Source of the DNA: Nematopogon swammerdamellus
Lineage: Eukaryota; Arthropoda; Insecta; Lepidoptera; Adelidae
Assembly: GCA_946902875.1 (NCBI GenBank)
Contig: OX336343.1
Span: 2,580,754 to 2,644,753 of the forward strand
Reading direction: 5' to 3'
DNA length: 64,000 nucleotides
The translations under genes were made by a program, and so were the position numbers. Under the pieces are notes generated by a model. That model saw nothing but the letters and a program-made list of their open reading frames with translations. It was not told where the DNA came from and did not search any database. Shown here one piece after another: positions 9,559 to 20,130 of this stretch. Positions within the stretch are counted from its first letter, which is position 1. Each line of letters opens with the position of its first letter.

Positions 9559-10064
9559 GTATGTATTATAGGGATTTTCAATATACTTAAATGGCACCAC
9601 AAAATTTTATATGGCAAGCAGATTATCGTAGGTAGGTCGAAAACTTCATTAGTAAAATTTAAAAGTCTCTATCCAAACCTACCTCCATATTATATTCGCA
9701 TTGTTCTCCCTGACTTCTCAAAACCAACCGGTGATAAAAAGAAAGTTTCATCAGATTTATCGGAGCAAGAACATTAAAGGACATTCCATTTAAGTCGACC
9801 CTGGATACCACCGAAAACCGTAAGCAGGAAATACTGACGAGACCAGGCCCATGGAAGACTAAGGTCAGAAATTCACACATACATCGTACAGTCCACTTCA
9901 GCTTTCCAAATCAGCATTTTTGGATCCCTATATATAGGGGATCCCCTATAGGGGATGTAAAATGTGGTATGTATTTTACTAGAAGACTGATAAACATTTG
10001 GGTATTTGCGTATCGAGTGACGAAACTAAATTAGCCCCGAATTTTTTTATTTTTTAACGCCGGC
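9559..10064. other. Intergenic DNA, nothing recognised
   Basis: Short frames only. A small palindrome of CCCTATA/TATAGGG surrounds about 9925-9955. Confidence 0.4.
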
Positions 10065-10173
10065 TAGTAACCCGCGATTTGAAGATCCGTGGATTGTAGG
10101 AGTAGGGAATGATATTCCCCGGAAGCCTGTTCCACACCTTTGTAACCTTATGGATGGTTCGGCGTCACATGTC
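10065..10173 (-). pseudogene. Fragment of the 23.6-kb-type LINE
   Basis: Inverted, it encodes the C-terminal stretch KVWNRLPGNIIPYSYNPRIF, as in KVWNGLPGNIFPHSYNPQIF of the 23659-25672 ORF. Bases 10093-10173 are duplicated at 10565-10645, on the far side of a SINE. Confidence 0.7.
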
Positions 10174-10537
10174 AGCCTCGGTAGCTCAGTGGTGCGGTCG
10201 GTCGACTGTTGTGCAACCCTGAGCGCGGTCAGTGCTTGGATGGGTGACCGCTCGACCGTTGAAGGCTGACCGTGGTTCCGATTCCACGTAAAACTGTAGG
10301 TGCCTTCCCTTCCCTTCTTACTTTCCCAGGTGGTAGGGTTTATCCCGCCCGGGTTGATACCACCGCACTGAATGAAACGTCGTCGGTCAAAACGGCTATG
10401 TAAATAATTCGTGTTTTCCGTCCAGTTCAGTGTAGCCGACATGAAATGAAGGGTAGCACTTACATGGCACCTAGTTCACCCGGTGTTATGGGCTGACATG
10501 TTTTAGGTGATGTAGTCAACCGTGTCAGTATCCATAA
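10171..10537 (+). mobile_element. SINE-A, near full length
   Basis: A box TAGCTCAGTGG, 5S-like GGTCAGTGCTTGGATGGGTG, B-box-like GGTTCCGATTCC, core GTAAAACTGTAGGTGCCTTC and GGTGGTAGGGTTTATCCCGC, tail ending CAACCGTGTCAGTATCCATA. Flanked by 81-bp direct repeats. Confidence 0.85.
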
Positions 10538-10564
10538 ATAAAATAAATAAGTAACTAAAAATAA

Positions 10565-10671
10565 ATTGTAGGAGTAGGGAATGATATTCCCCGGAAGCCC
10601 GCTCCACACCTTTGTAACCTTATGGATGGTTCGGCGTCACATGTCGCGCTTTCCATAAAGAAACCCCTCTC
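10565..10671 (-). repeat. Second copy of the 81-bp LINE fragment
   Basis: Bases 10565-10645 match 10093-10173 with two differences (CTGTTCC versus CCGCTCC). Confidence 0.8.
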
Positions 10672-11015
10672 CCGTACCGTGTGGAGCCGGTACTTAAAAA
10701 AGAATAGCCCCACTGCATCTCTCCCATGCATGTCGCAAAAGGCGACTAAGGGATAAGGACAAGTTACCGTGCTAAAGGGCGACAGACTCGTCCCCTCTCA
10801 CCTTGGCGCGGTACTTCCACCGTCGATTCATGAAGCAGTTGGGTCTTCCTTCGAGCCTTACCTACTTGCTGCTTGATCGATTGAATCTTGTTCGAATACT
10901 TTTTGAAACGTGGTGGTCGGTGTTGTGCTTTTACCAGAGTTCTTGCAGCACAACACCGATTACTCTGCTTACCCCGATTGTGGGGATTCAGCGTGTGTGA
11001 TATGTATGTAAGCGT
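10672..11015 (+). repeat. REP-T copy
   Basis: TACCGTGTGGAGCCGGTACT at the start, TGCATGTCGCAAAAGGCGAC, ACTTCCACCGTCGATTCATG, GCAGCACAACACCGATTACT, ending in TATGTATGTA. Other copies: 23060, 47093 (-), 57166 (-). Confidence 0.7.
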
Positions 11016-11017
11016 GC

Positions 11018-11206
11018 CCTACACTGGCGGCGTGGACTGGAGAACGGAGTGTGGGAAGACCACCCGCCAGGTGGGACGACGACATCAAGTACGTCGGCGG
11101 AAAGCAGCGGTTCCGTACCGCTGAAGGCCGGGAGGACTGGAGGAAAATTGGAGAGGCGTATGCCCAGCAGTGGACGCTTATACGCTGACTGACTGACTGA
11201 CTGATA
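11018..11206 (+). pseudogene. RTE-type LINE 3' end
   Basis: Frames in this stretch match the C-terminal part of RTE reverse transcriptases seen at 34095-34400 (VGGKQ, EDWRKIGEAYAQQWTLI). It ends in CTGACTGACTGACTGA, the simple-repeat tail. Frameshifted. Confidence 0.65.
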
Positions 11207-12723
11207 TGTATGTATGTAGCCCCTCCTCCTCTTGGATCACTGGCACAGATTACTTAATAGTTACTTCGTAACAGATAAATCACTCCATAGAAAATGTTCC
11301 TATCTTTGGGCTTTAATAGCCTACTGTTTCACGTCGCCAATCGCTGCGTGCGAAAATGTACCTTAACGATCGAGTGTAAAGTGGTTATTGCTTTGCAGCT
11401 GCGCGCTCACTGGTACAAAAGTTATTCTATACCGGAACTCTTCCGGTTCTTGCTCTCCAAAGCATACAGTGTGTGCAAACACGAATGACAGCTGGGACGT
11501 TGAGGACGGTGTTCCATCACAACTGTCGGCGCGGGACGAGCAATCTCGCCATCAAATGATGGATCGAGGGACACCCTGTGTACATATTTGGATTGGCTGT
11601 TTGTTTTCAATAAAACCTTTGAAAGCCCGCGAGGGGTTGTACGTAGGCTGTATTTGCCTATACCTCTTTTTATGATCTGCTGTGGGATATAATTTTATAA
11701 ATTTATTTAAGAAAGAACGAAAGAAATTTATTTATTCGCTTCAAAATTATTCACAATTAGCTTTTCCCCGCGGCTTCGCTCGCATAGCATGTAACATGTT
11801 TTTTTATTTAATGTAAACGTGTAGTGGCCAGTTGGCGGAGAGATTTATGAATATAATTTAAATTTGGAATTAGAGAGGAGATAGAGAAGAAAGTTTTTCT
11901 TGGTTTTGAATGTAAAAGAATGAAAAATGTAATTTAATAGAGGAAAAACGTATTTTGCTGCCGTAATATCCACGAGCATGCTGACGAAGACTGTCGTGTG
12001 TCTAGTAACTAATGGTGGAACACACATGATGGGCGCTGGCCATTGATTTCTATGGCGCTGGCTCACTCACCGGCGAACACGATCATCGTTCGCTCAACCA
12101 GCTACCATCCACAAGAGAGATCTTCCCGTTCACCGCACCAAGAAGCTCAGCAACGTCATCAATTTATGGTTCTACCGATACCGGCAATGATTCTACTGGC
12201 TAATGCTGAACCTGCTAAATCTTCCACGTTCTCCAACTTGTGCACACCATTGTTTCAATCTACGTATTCAAGATCTATGAAGTGAAATATGAAGAGATCT
12301 CACTGAAGTTTTAATAACCTATTGATTAGCGAGATAAGTTCTTTGTTTTTTTTATAACACATAAAAGTAGGTAAGCTGAGGTCATGGAGATTGTGTAGTT
12401 CACAAAAGTAATAACTGTTTCTTCTTAATTCTTATTAGTTAATAAATTTTATTAGTCAGTGTCTGCTTTTTTTTATTTTATACACAGTTGGACAATATCA
12501 ATCTCACGCACTTACTGAATAAGACAAAAGGATGAGAGGTTTATTTTTTTTTAATGTTATAAATTTTTTTGTGTAACTTGAGACCCACCCCAGAGCAAAC
12601 TGCCGCGGTAAGAAAAGAAGGTTGCAAGCATATGTCCATCCTGAAGGTCAATTCTAAAAATTGGTCAAATAAATTGCTTTAAATCGGATAGTATTTTCGG
12701 AAATTACCTTCTTACCTTACTAG
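11207..12723. other. Intergenic DNA, short unrecognised frames
   Basis: Frames of 60-95 codons near 11290-11675 and 12043-12285 have no recognisable motif. Bases 11243-11290 recur inverted at 59760-59813 (TGGAGTGATTTATCTG). A decayed REP-U-like piece (CCCCGCGGCTTCGCTCGC) is at 11765. Confidence 0.4.
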
Positions 12724-13290
12724 TTGGTGGTTTATCCCGACTGGGTCCTTCGGCGACCAAGGATCTTATTCGCGTCCCTGATCTGGTGGCCGCGCATGGA
12801 GCTAATAACCTCAAGAAAGGAACTAGAGAAAGTAGAAAGACTAGCATGCCTCATGACGACTGGGGCAATGAGAAGTGCACCAACGGCCGCACTCGAAGTG
12901 ATCATAGGACTAAATCCACTACACATAGAAGTGGAGAAGCAAGCGTCAATAAGCTGGTACAGACTGTCTGTACTGGGACAATGATAAGGCCGACCCTGGG
13001 ACAAGAATAACGGACATCCCAATAGCAGGAGCTAAAGGTGATTTGATCCAGAAACAAAGAATATTTAGGAAAGAATACAGGATAAGTATACAGGGCAGAG
13101 AAAATTGGAAAATAGAAGTCCTTGAAGACGACAAAGATCAGCAGATAGAATGCTGCACCGACGGTTCCAGAATAAACAATACTGAACTAACGGGAGCAGG
13201 TATCTGCTTCTTGAACCTAAGCAATCTGGACAACACTATAGCCTGGGTAGATATAGTGATCTACTCAGACAAGCAAAGTAGAAACCCGTC
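12724..13290 (+). pseudogene. LINE remnant: RT C-terminal region and RNase H start
   Basis: The first frame reads RKELEKVERLACLMTTGAMR and ALEVIIGLNPLHIEVEKQA, the thumb/connection region of Jockey/I-type LINEs. A shifted frame continues to CCTDGSRINNTELTGAGIC, the first RNase H motif (TDGS with catalytic Asp). Frameshifts and truncation make it dead. The 55.3-kb fragment supplies the matching downstream part of a similar element. Confidence 0.75.
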
Positions 13291-13319
13291 AGTCCTCCCA
13301 CCAAGAACTATATGTATAT

Positions 13320-13513
13320 ATCCCGACCAGGTTGGTACCACCGCACTGAATGAAAAATCGGTCCAAACGGCTACGTAAATTGTTCGTGTTTTCCGTCCAG
13401 TTCAGTTTAGCCGACATGAAATGAAGGGAAGCACTAACATGGCACCTAGTTCACCCGGTGTTACGGGCTGACATCACGGATGTAGTATTTGATGTAGCCA
13501 ACCGTGTCAGTAC
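13320..13513 (+). repeat. SINE-A 3' half
   Basis: GGTTGGTACCACCGCACTGA, TTTTCCGTCCAGTTCAGT, CACCCGGTGTTACGGGCTGA, GTAGCCAACCGTGTCAG. Confidence 0.75.
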
Positions 13514-13785
13514 GTCACGAAAGTACGAACTGTGGTGGGATGTATTTTGGAACAACATATACATATATTGAAAGAAATTAACTTATTTATTAATTCTGAG
13601 ATCGACACATCGCTTTTCGAAATCGTTCCTGCGTCGTACGGAGAAAATACGGCGAGTGTGTTCCCTCCCTACCACCTAACCTGGGGATGCTGGGGATTTT
13701 CAAACGGCGCGTCAATAAAATAATATTAGACGATGACCATTTTGTCCGCCTCATAGCCGGCATGGCCCCTCTCTGAGCGTGGTTT

Positions 13786-13960
13786 TTTTATGTAATCCGG
13801 TATGAGTGGCTGAGTCGCAGGGACCAAAGCACCAGCCAATATCACCTTCTAGATGGGAGGTGCCATAAAAAATCAACGTAAAAACAGAACGAAGCAGGTG
13901 CACGCCAACGTGAATCGAACCCATGACTGTCCGCTTGCTAAGCAAGGCCGCTAGTCGTCA
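13786..13960 (-). repeat. SINE-B tail plus tRNA-like head
   Basis: Inverted, it has CACTCATACCGGATTACATA as in SINE-B tails. Bases 13895-13960 inverted read CTTGCTTAGCAAG and GGGTTCGATTC (B box), a tRNA-like segment. Not a convincing functional tRNA: no closing acceptor stem was found. Confidence 0.55.
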
Positions 13961-14204
13961 AGGTGTTTGTCATAAAACAAGTTCGATGGCCGCACGCACT
14001 CGACCAGACAATCTCGGCAGAGTGTTTGCACGACCAATCAGAAATTCAATAAGACTTTGTTCAAACAAATACGACGTTTGTTATCGTTTCTATCCAAAGA
14101 TATTCTGAGTAAATAAATCGAAGAAAATATTGAGGTTTTCTTACCAGAGAGACGAGCGGGCCGCCTTGAATGTGTGAAAATATAGAAATGCAGAATCTAG
14201 AATA

Positions 14205-14520
14205 GCGCGGTTAGTACTTGGATGGGTGACCGCTCGACCGTTGGAGGCTGACCGTGGTTCAGATTCCACGTAAAACTGTAACTTCTTACCTTACTAGGTG
14301 GTAGGGATTATCCCGCTCGGGTTGATACCACCGGACGACGACCAACGTCGGTCGAAACGGCTATGTAAATAGTTCGTGTTCTCCGTCTAGTTCAATGTAG
14401 CAGACATGAAATGAAGGGAAGCACTGACATGGCGCCTAGTTCACCCGGTGTTATGGGCTGACATCACGGATGCTGTAGGTGATCTAGCCAACCGTGTCTG
14501 TTTCCAAAAAAAAAAAAAAA
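14205..14520 (+). mobile_element. SINE-A, 5'-truncated
   Basis: Starts inside the 5S-like part (GCGGTTAGTACTTGGATGGG). Contains GGTTCAGATTCCACG, the core and tail, and ends in an A tract. Confidence 0.8.
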
Positions 14521-14935
14521 CGGCCAAGCGCGAGCCAGACGCACGCACGAAGGTTTCCACACCAAAAAAAAAACCTTGAAAAAACATATCTTCTATCCAC
14601 CCATAATTTTTTACTTTTTCTTTTTATTTTTATTTGTTAATAGCTTTTGCCCGCGGCTTGTGAATTTCGTATTTAAAAATAATAATAAAAGAAGAAAGTG
14701 AGTAAGCCCGCTACCGTACCTTTCGGAACAATTGGGTTTGTATGAGAGCCACATCTTAGCGTAACCGGAACTGAATTTTATTTAGCCTATCCTGTGTCTC
14801 GTATAGCTAAATGTACTTGTACTAAGTTTCATCGAATTCGGATGATCGGTTTAAGAGTTATAGAGGAACATACATACATCCAGAAGAGATTTCTAAAAAT
14901 CATCAATTTAGTTTTTATAGTATCATACGTATGGT
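14521..14935 (+). repeat. REP-G head followed by REP-S
   Basis: CGGCCAAGCGCGAGCCAGAC (REP-G) to about 14640. REP-S then runs TTTGCCCGCGGCTT, GTATGAGAGCCACATCTTAG, GGATGATCGGTTTAAGAG, ending at GGTCTACAAACGCA. Confidence 0.6.
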
Positions 14936-14959
14936 CTACAAACGCATCCTCCTTCCTTC

Positions 14960-15391
14960 CTTACCTATAATAAAATCCAACGTCTGCTTTCTTTCTGAGT
15001 GTCTGTCTGTCTGTCCGCTTATAACTCGAGAACCACTGAACCGATTTTAATAAAACAAAATTCTACGGATAGCTTGATTCTTCCCATCAACTATAGGCTA
15101 CTTACTATCACGCTAAATAGCTTATGAGGTTAGCAGTGAAGTGAAATATGAGAGCGGGCGGAGCCGCGGGCACAGCTTGTACCTATAATAAAATGCAACG
15201 TCTGCTTTCTGTCTGTCTGTCTGTCTGTCCGCTTATAACTCGAGAACCACTGAACCGATTTTAATAAAAAAAAATCTACGGATAGCTTGATTCTTCCCAT
15301 CAACTATAGGCTACTTACTATCACGCTTAATGGCTTATGAGGTTAGCAGTGAAGTGAAATATGAGAGCGGGCGGAGCCGCGGGCACAGCTA
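14960..15391 (+). repeat. Two REP-R copies in tandem, inside REP-S
   Basis: Units 14960-15178 and 15179-15391 each run from ATAATAAAATCCAACGTCTG (TGCAACG in the second) through GTCT runs, TTCTTCCCATCAACTATAGG, to GCGGGCGGAGCCGCGGGCAC. The tail half of REP-S (TCTCATAAAACGAAGTAAC) resumes after them. Confidence 0.7.
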
Positions 15392-15423
15392 TTATCTCAT
15401 AAAACGAAGTAACTTACTTTAGT

Positions 15424-15760
15424 AAGTAACTTTTGTACCGTGTGGGGCCGGTACTTTAAAAGAATAGCCCCACTGCATCTCTCCCCGTGTATGTCGTAAA
15501 AGGCGACTAAGGGATATAACTCCCTTCTTATATCACTAGGTGGTAGGGTTTAACCCGCCCGGGTTGGTACCACCGCACTGAATGAAAGGTCGGTCGAAAC
15601 GGCTATGTAAATAGTTTGTGTTTTCCGTCCAGTTTAGTGTAGCCGGCACGACCGAAGGGAAGCACTGACGTGGCACCAAGTTCACCCGGTGTTATGGGCT
15701 GACATCACGGATGTTGTAGGTGATGTAGCCAACAGTGTCAGTTTCAATAAAAAAAAAAAA
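15424..15760 (+). mobile_element. SINE-C (REP-T head on SINE-A body)
   Basis: The first 90 bp are REP-T (TACCGTGTGGGGCCGGTACT to GCGACTAAGGGATAT). It joins directly to CACTAGGTGGTAGGGTTTAA and the SINE-A 3' body with an A tail. The same junction occurs at 21412-21745. Confidence 0.75.
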
Positions 15761-15789
15761 CTTACTCCATGACCAACCCTTGCAGATTT

Positions 15790-16239
15790 ATTGTTAGTAT
15801 TGATATTAAATTTTTATTTAAATCACGCGTTTATTAGAATCATTATTTATTAAACATCGCTCTAATGAAAACAAGAGGAGGTAAACTTAACCAATAGGGA
15901 GGTAAAGAAAAGCTACGCTTGCAAGCGACCGTATGATTTACCGACTAGCTGAGATTGCGTTTCGGGCCACCCTGTTACGGTGCGTACAAATACTTATGTC
16001 GGTGCGTATAAATACCTTATAGCGAAAGAGCAGTGTCCGCGGCTCCGCTCGCCTAAATTCCGTACCACCGCACAATATATTTTGTGTTTACCAAAAACAT
16101 TCTTTTCTTTCGCGGTTTTTATTATTTGTTCTTCCCCTTTAGAGTTAGCACTATAATCATAAAAAAGTTTTACGCTTGTAATGTTGTTTATACGATAGAG
16201 AAAAAAAAAAAAAGAAAACAAAACAAAAAACGTTGAAAA
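15790..16239. other. AT-rich intergenic DNA
   Basis: No gene seen; A-rich tract at 16200-16230. Confidence 0.4.
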
Positions 16240-16750
16240 AAACACGTATCTTGTCGGATGCTCCTTAATTTTTTTATTTTGGTATATTTTAATATTTTTT
16301 AGGATATTCGGCATAATATTCTGTGAAATAGCTAACCCATTGAAGATTGATTAGCTATAACGATTCCAAAGATACAGCCATCGAACGTACGTACGAACGG
16401 GCAGACATACATACAGACGTTGTAGGCTTAGTAATAGACTTCCGTACGGGGTACGGAAACCTAAAAAACCAGCCAAGTGCGAGTCGGACTCGCGCACCGA
16501 ATTTTTCCCCACCACAAAAGAAAAACATTGAAAAAAAAACACGTTTCTTGAATGGGAACCCCCCTTAATTTTTTTACTTTTCTATTTTTTATTATTTGTT
16601 GTTATATCCGCCATAATAACACATATTCTGTGAAAATTTCAACCGGCTACCTATTGCGATTACAAAGATACAGCAGTAGGACAGACAGACAGACAGACGG
16701 CGGCGTAGGCTTAGTAATAGGCTTCCGTACTGGGTACGGAAACTTAAAAA
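16240..16750 (+). repeat. Two consecutive REP-G copies
   Basis: Units end at about 16465 (GGGTACGGAAACCTAAAAAA) and 16750 (CTGGGTACGGAAACTTAAAA). The second begins CCAAGTGCGAGTCGGACTCG and contains GACA runs. Confidence 0.65.
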
Positions 16751-17047
16751 TGGCTACGTTACATGATGCAGTGAACTGTTTGTATTGGCGCCACAGTTTT
16801 GCTGAATAAGTTTTGCCATAAAATGGTCATTAAATGTTTCATTTCCTCAGGTCTGCTACCTGTTTTCACCTTTCCTTGTTGCTGAATTTAGAGGAAAAAC
16901 GACTCTCGACGAAATTTAGAGGAGAAACGATTGGCACCTTTTCGGAAAGCGGCCTAAGTGATTTATTTGACTTTTGGAAGCACCGAACTAAATACTATAG
17001 AGGAGCCAATCGCGATGTAATAAAGTAAAGTAATCGGTGTTGTGCTG

Positions 17048-17325
17048 CAGGTAATCTTGTTAGGTTTCCGTATCCAGTACGGAAGCCTATTACTAAGCCT
17101 ACGCCGTCTGTCTGTCTGTATGTCTGTACGTCCGTCCGTCCGTCTGTCCGAGGGATGTATCTCTTGAACTCTGTTAAAATTTTCACATATGTGTTATTAT
17201 GGCGGATATAACAACAAATAATAAAAAATAGAAAAAGTAGAAATTTAGCGGGGTTCCCATAAAAGAAACTAAAAAGTGTATGCGCGCGCGCTATCTACCG
17301 AAAGGAGTATGAAGCATTTTAACTA
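17048..17325 (-). repeat. REP-G copy
   Basis: TAGGTTTCCGTATCCAGTAC, GTCCGTCCGTCCGTCTGTCC, AATTTTCACATATGTGTTAT; the same components inverted. Confidence 0.65.
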
Positions 17326-17692
17326 CAGACCGACATGTCGCAGCTTTCCATAAAAAAAAAACATGGAATAGGATGAACACAGAATAGAATGAACACGGAA
17401 CAGGGCGAACGGAACGAGGTGCAAACGGAAAGCGGAGAAGGGGTCCCAGGAAACAGCCTCAAATATAAATCAGTTCAATGATTTACGGCGAAAGCTCCAG
17501 CAGTTTGTTAATTTTCGGTTTTCAATAGATCGCTCTTGGAGTTTCTCCCTGGAAACATTCGTTGCCTGTTCATTTTCGTGTTAAATTAGTTTATTATATC
17601 CTGACACGTATTCTATCCTTCCTGCTTACTAGAATATATAAGAATCCATGTTATGTCCGCATAATTATTTCCTCTTATGTGATAGTTTTTTT
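17326..17692. other. Intergenic DNA, nothing recognised
   Basis: A-rich, with short repeats of GAACGGAA type. No coding signal. Confidence 0.4.
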
Positions 17693-17772
17693 TATTGGCA
17701 ACTGACACGGTTGGCTCCATCACCGCGATGTCAACCCATAACACGTCGGTTAACTAGGTGCCATGTCAGTGC
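17693..17772 (-). repeat. SINE-A tail fragment
   Basis: GCAACTGACACGGTTGGCTC and GGTGCCATGTCAGTGC. Confidence 0.65.
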
Positions 17773-18140
17773 CTACCTTCCGCCGTGCGAGCTGGGTGCG
17801 GGATGTCGGCGCCCTAAATGTGTTCTATCGCTTATTCCACGGGGAGCGCCCAGAGGAGCTGTTCGACGCGATCCCGCCGTCCCCTTTCCACCTCCGCACA
17901 ACGCGCACTGGGCAGGGATTGCATCCCTTCACGCTGGACTTACCGCTGATGCGTACCAATCGTTTCTGCAGATCCTTCCTCTACAGAACCGGTAGACTCT
18001 GGAACGCTCTCCCTGCCCCCTGTCCTTCAAGAGAGGCGTGAATGGGCACCTGTCCGGCCGGCATGGCATGCACAAGCCCCGCATGCGACCGAATGCCAAT
18101 GGGCGTCGCTAGACACCATATGGGTGTTTCGGCGTCACAT
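17773..18140 (+). pseudogene. LINE RT C-terminal fragment
   Basis: The frame encodes RDVGALNVFYRLFHGERPEE, RTNRFCRSFLYRTGRLWNAL and PAPCPSREA. The arrangement matches the end of CR1/Jockey-group ORFs such as the one at 23659-25672 (SLSLFYRYYYG, FSKSFLCRTAKVWNGLP). The 3' part (TCAAGAGAGGCGTGAATGGG) recurs at 39787-39925. No N-terminal part is present. Confidence 0.65.
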
Positions 18141-18182
18141 GTCGCACTTAGTATTAAAAGAAACACAAACATATTAATTTAC

Positions 18183-18570
18183 TAGCTTTTGCCCGCGGCT
18201 TCGCTCGCGTGATATTCGTATTTAAAAAAGAAGAAACTAAGTAAGCCCGCTACCGTACCTTCATTTCGGCGCGCGGAACAATTCGGTTTGTATGAGAGCC
18301 ACATCTTAGCCAAACCGGAACTGAATTTTATTTAGTCTATCCTGTGTTCCGTATAGTTAAATGTGCTTGTACTAAGTTTCATAGAATTCGGATGATCGGT
18401 TTAAGAGTTATAGAGGAAAATACATACATACAGAAAATATTCCTAAAAATCATCTATTTAGTTTTAGTATCATACATAGAGTCTACAAACGCAGTATCTC
18501 ATAAAACAAAGTAACTTACTCCATGACCATGCCTTACAGATTTATTATTATTAGTATTGATGATGATTGA
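18183..18570 (+). repeat. REP-S, uninterrupted copy
   Basis: TTTGCCCGCGGCTTCGCTCG to GTCTACAAACGCAGTATCTC and ATAAAACAAAGTAACTTACT without REP-R, so it shows the site where REP-R sits in the other copies. Confidence 0.65.
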
Positions 18571-18982
18571 TACACATTTATACACATAATTTTCTTTTGA
18601 TCAACAGAAGTTGAGCAAAAGGAGACCAGCTCAGCGCTTTGCAACAGCCGCGTAATGTTCCTCATCTTAGAAGAACGCCAAAAGTAGCATGGAAGAAGCG
18701 TAATAAAATTAATTTGGTCCTGTTGCCGTGTTACAGGAAATTGGCTTCAGAGAAAATTACCTGAGCAATTAAAATCATCAAAAGAATCGCTACTGGACGC
18801 ATTTTGAAGATTTCGCTGTTTCAACTTGGTAATTGGGACTTCCCGTCTGCCAATTAAAAGCCTACTTAAGATATTGAGCAATTTTTCATAGGAATAAACA
18901 GGTACACTTATTTAAAAAAAATTAAAATAAAAGACTACGATTTTTTTTATAAAACCCGATTGCTAAGAAAACTGCTGCTTGA
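18571..18982. other. Intergenic DNA, nothing recognised
   Basis: No frame above 60 codons, no repeat found. Confidence 0.4.
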
Positions 18983-19393
18983 GCGGCGGGTGGCCGAGTG
19001 GTTTGGGCATCGGCTTCTCATGCGAGAGGTCTGAGGTTCGAATCCGGTCGGCGTGTACCAATGAGTTTTTTTCTGACGAAAAAAATTACTTGCATACCTT
19101 ACACCTGCTGCTTCACGGTTCGGAACCGGTGTAAAACTGTAGGTTCCTTTCCTTGCCCTTTACTAGGTGGTAGGCTCTAATATTAGCCGACTGGGTTGGT
19201 TTGTACCACCATAGTGGATGTAAGACGGCCGCATAGCAGCCTCGGTTGTGTTCTCCTCTAGACCAGTATAGTCAGCAATCCAGGAAAGTCTCCGGTATGG
19301 TACCTACCTTCTTAGAGGTGATATTGGCTGGTTGGAGCATGTGCTTTGGTCCCTCCGACTGAGCCACGCTTACCGGAATTACATAAAAAAAAT
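18983..19393 (+). mobile_element. SINE-B, full length
   Basis: tRNA-Ser-like head: A box TGGCCGAGTGG, B box GGTTCGAATCC. Then CGTTCGGAACCGGTGTAA, core GTAAAACTGTAGG and TTTACTAGGTGGTAGG, GACTGGGTTGG, tail to CCGGAATTACATAAAAAA. The first core and tail are shared with SINE-A only in part. Confidence 0.85.
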
Positions 19394-19483
19394 TAAGGAA
19401 ACGACGAAAGATCAGTAGAAAATGGTATAGTCTAGCGATCTATGTCTATTCGAATACATCTTCCTTCCTTCCTTATACCTTTA

Positions 19484-19935
19484 ACTAGCTGTGCCCGCGG
19501 CTTCGCCCGCTCTCATATTTGACTTCTCTGCTAACCTCATTCATAAGCCATTTAGCGTGATAGTAAGTAGCCTATAGTTGATGGGAAGAATCAAGCTATC
19601 CGTAGAATTTTTAAGTGGTTCTCGATTTATAAGCGGACAGACAGACATACATACAGACAGACAGAAAGCAGACGTTGGATTTTATTAAAGGTAAAAGGAT
19701 AAAGGATAAAATCCAACGTCTGATTTCTGTATGTCTATGTATGTATCTCTAGTATGTATGTCTGTCTGTCCGCTTATAACTCGAGAACCACAGAACCGAT
19801 TTAATACAGTTTGCTTCTATACGGATAGCTTGGTTCTTCCCATCAATTATAGGCTACATTTCATCACGTTAAATGGCTTATGAGGTTAGCAGAGAAGTCA
19901 AATATGAGAGCGGGCGGAGCCGCGGGCACAGCTAG
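19484..19935. repeat. Two REP-R copies head to head
   Basis: 19484-19690 is inverted (CTGTGCCCGCGGCTTCGCCC first); 19702-19935 is direct (AAAATCCAACGTCTG to GCCGCGGGCACAGC). Confidence 0.65.
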
Positions 19936-20130
19936 TTCTCTATAAATCTTGCATAGTCTTGCGGATGTAGGCTGAATGTAGGCAAAGAAAGCCGCCGATG
20001 CAGTTGGTAGAAACTCTAGGGAAATCTGGATGGCGCTTCGCCCAGCTTCCGCCTGCCTTGGGACATGCTTGGGACCTAGACTATTGTGTCTAACCAACAA
20101 AATATACTGTTCGCGAGTACATCAGAGTTT

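Noticed and set aside
18995..19055. tRNA-Ser gene
   Set aside because: A and B boxes are perfect, but the segment runs straight into the SINE-B body and recurs at 38512 and 58056; it is a SINE head.
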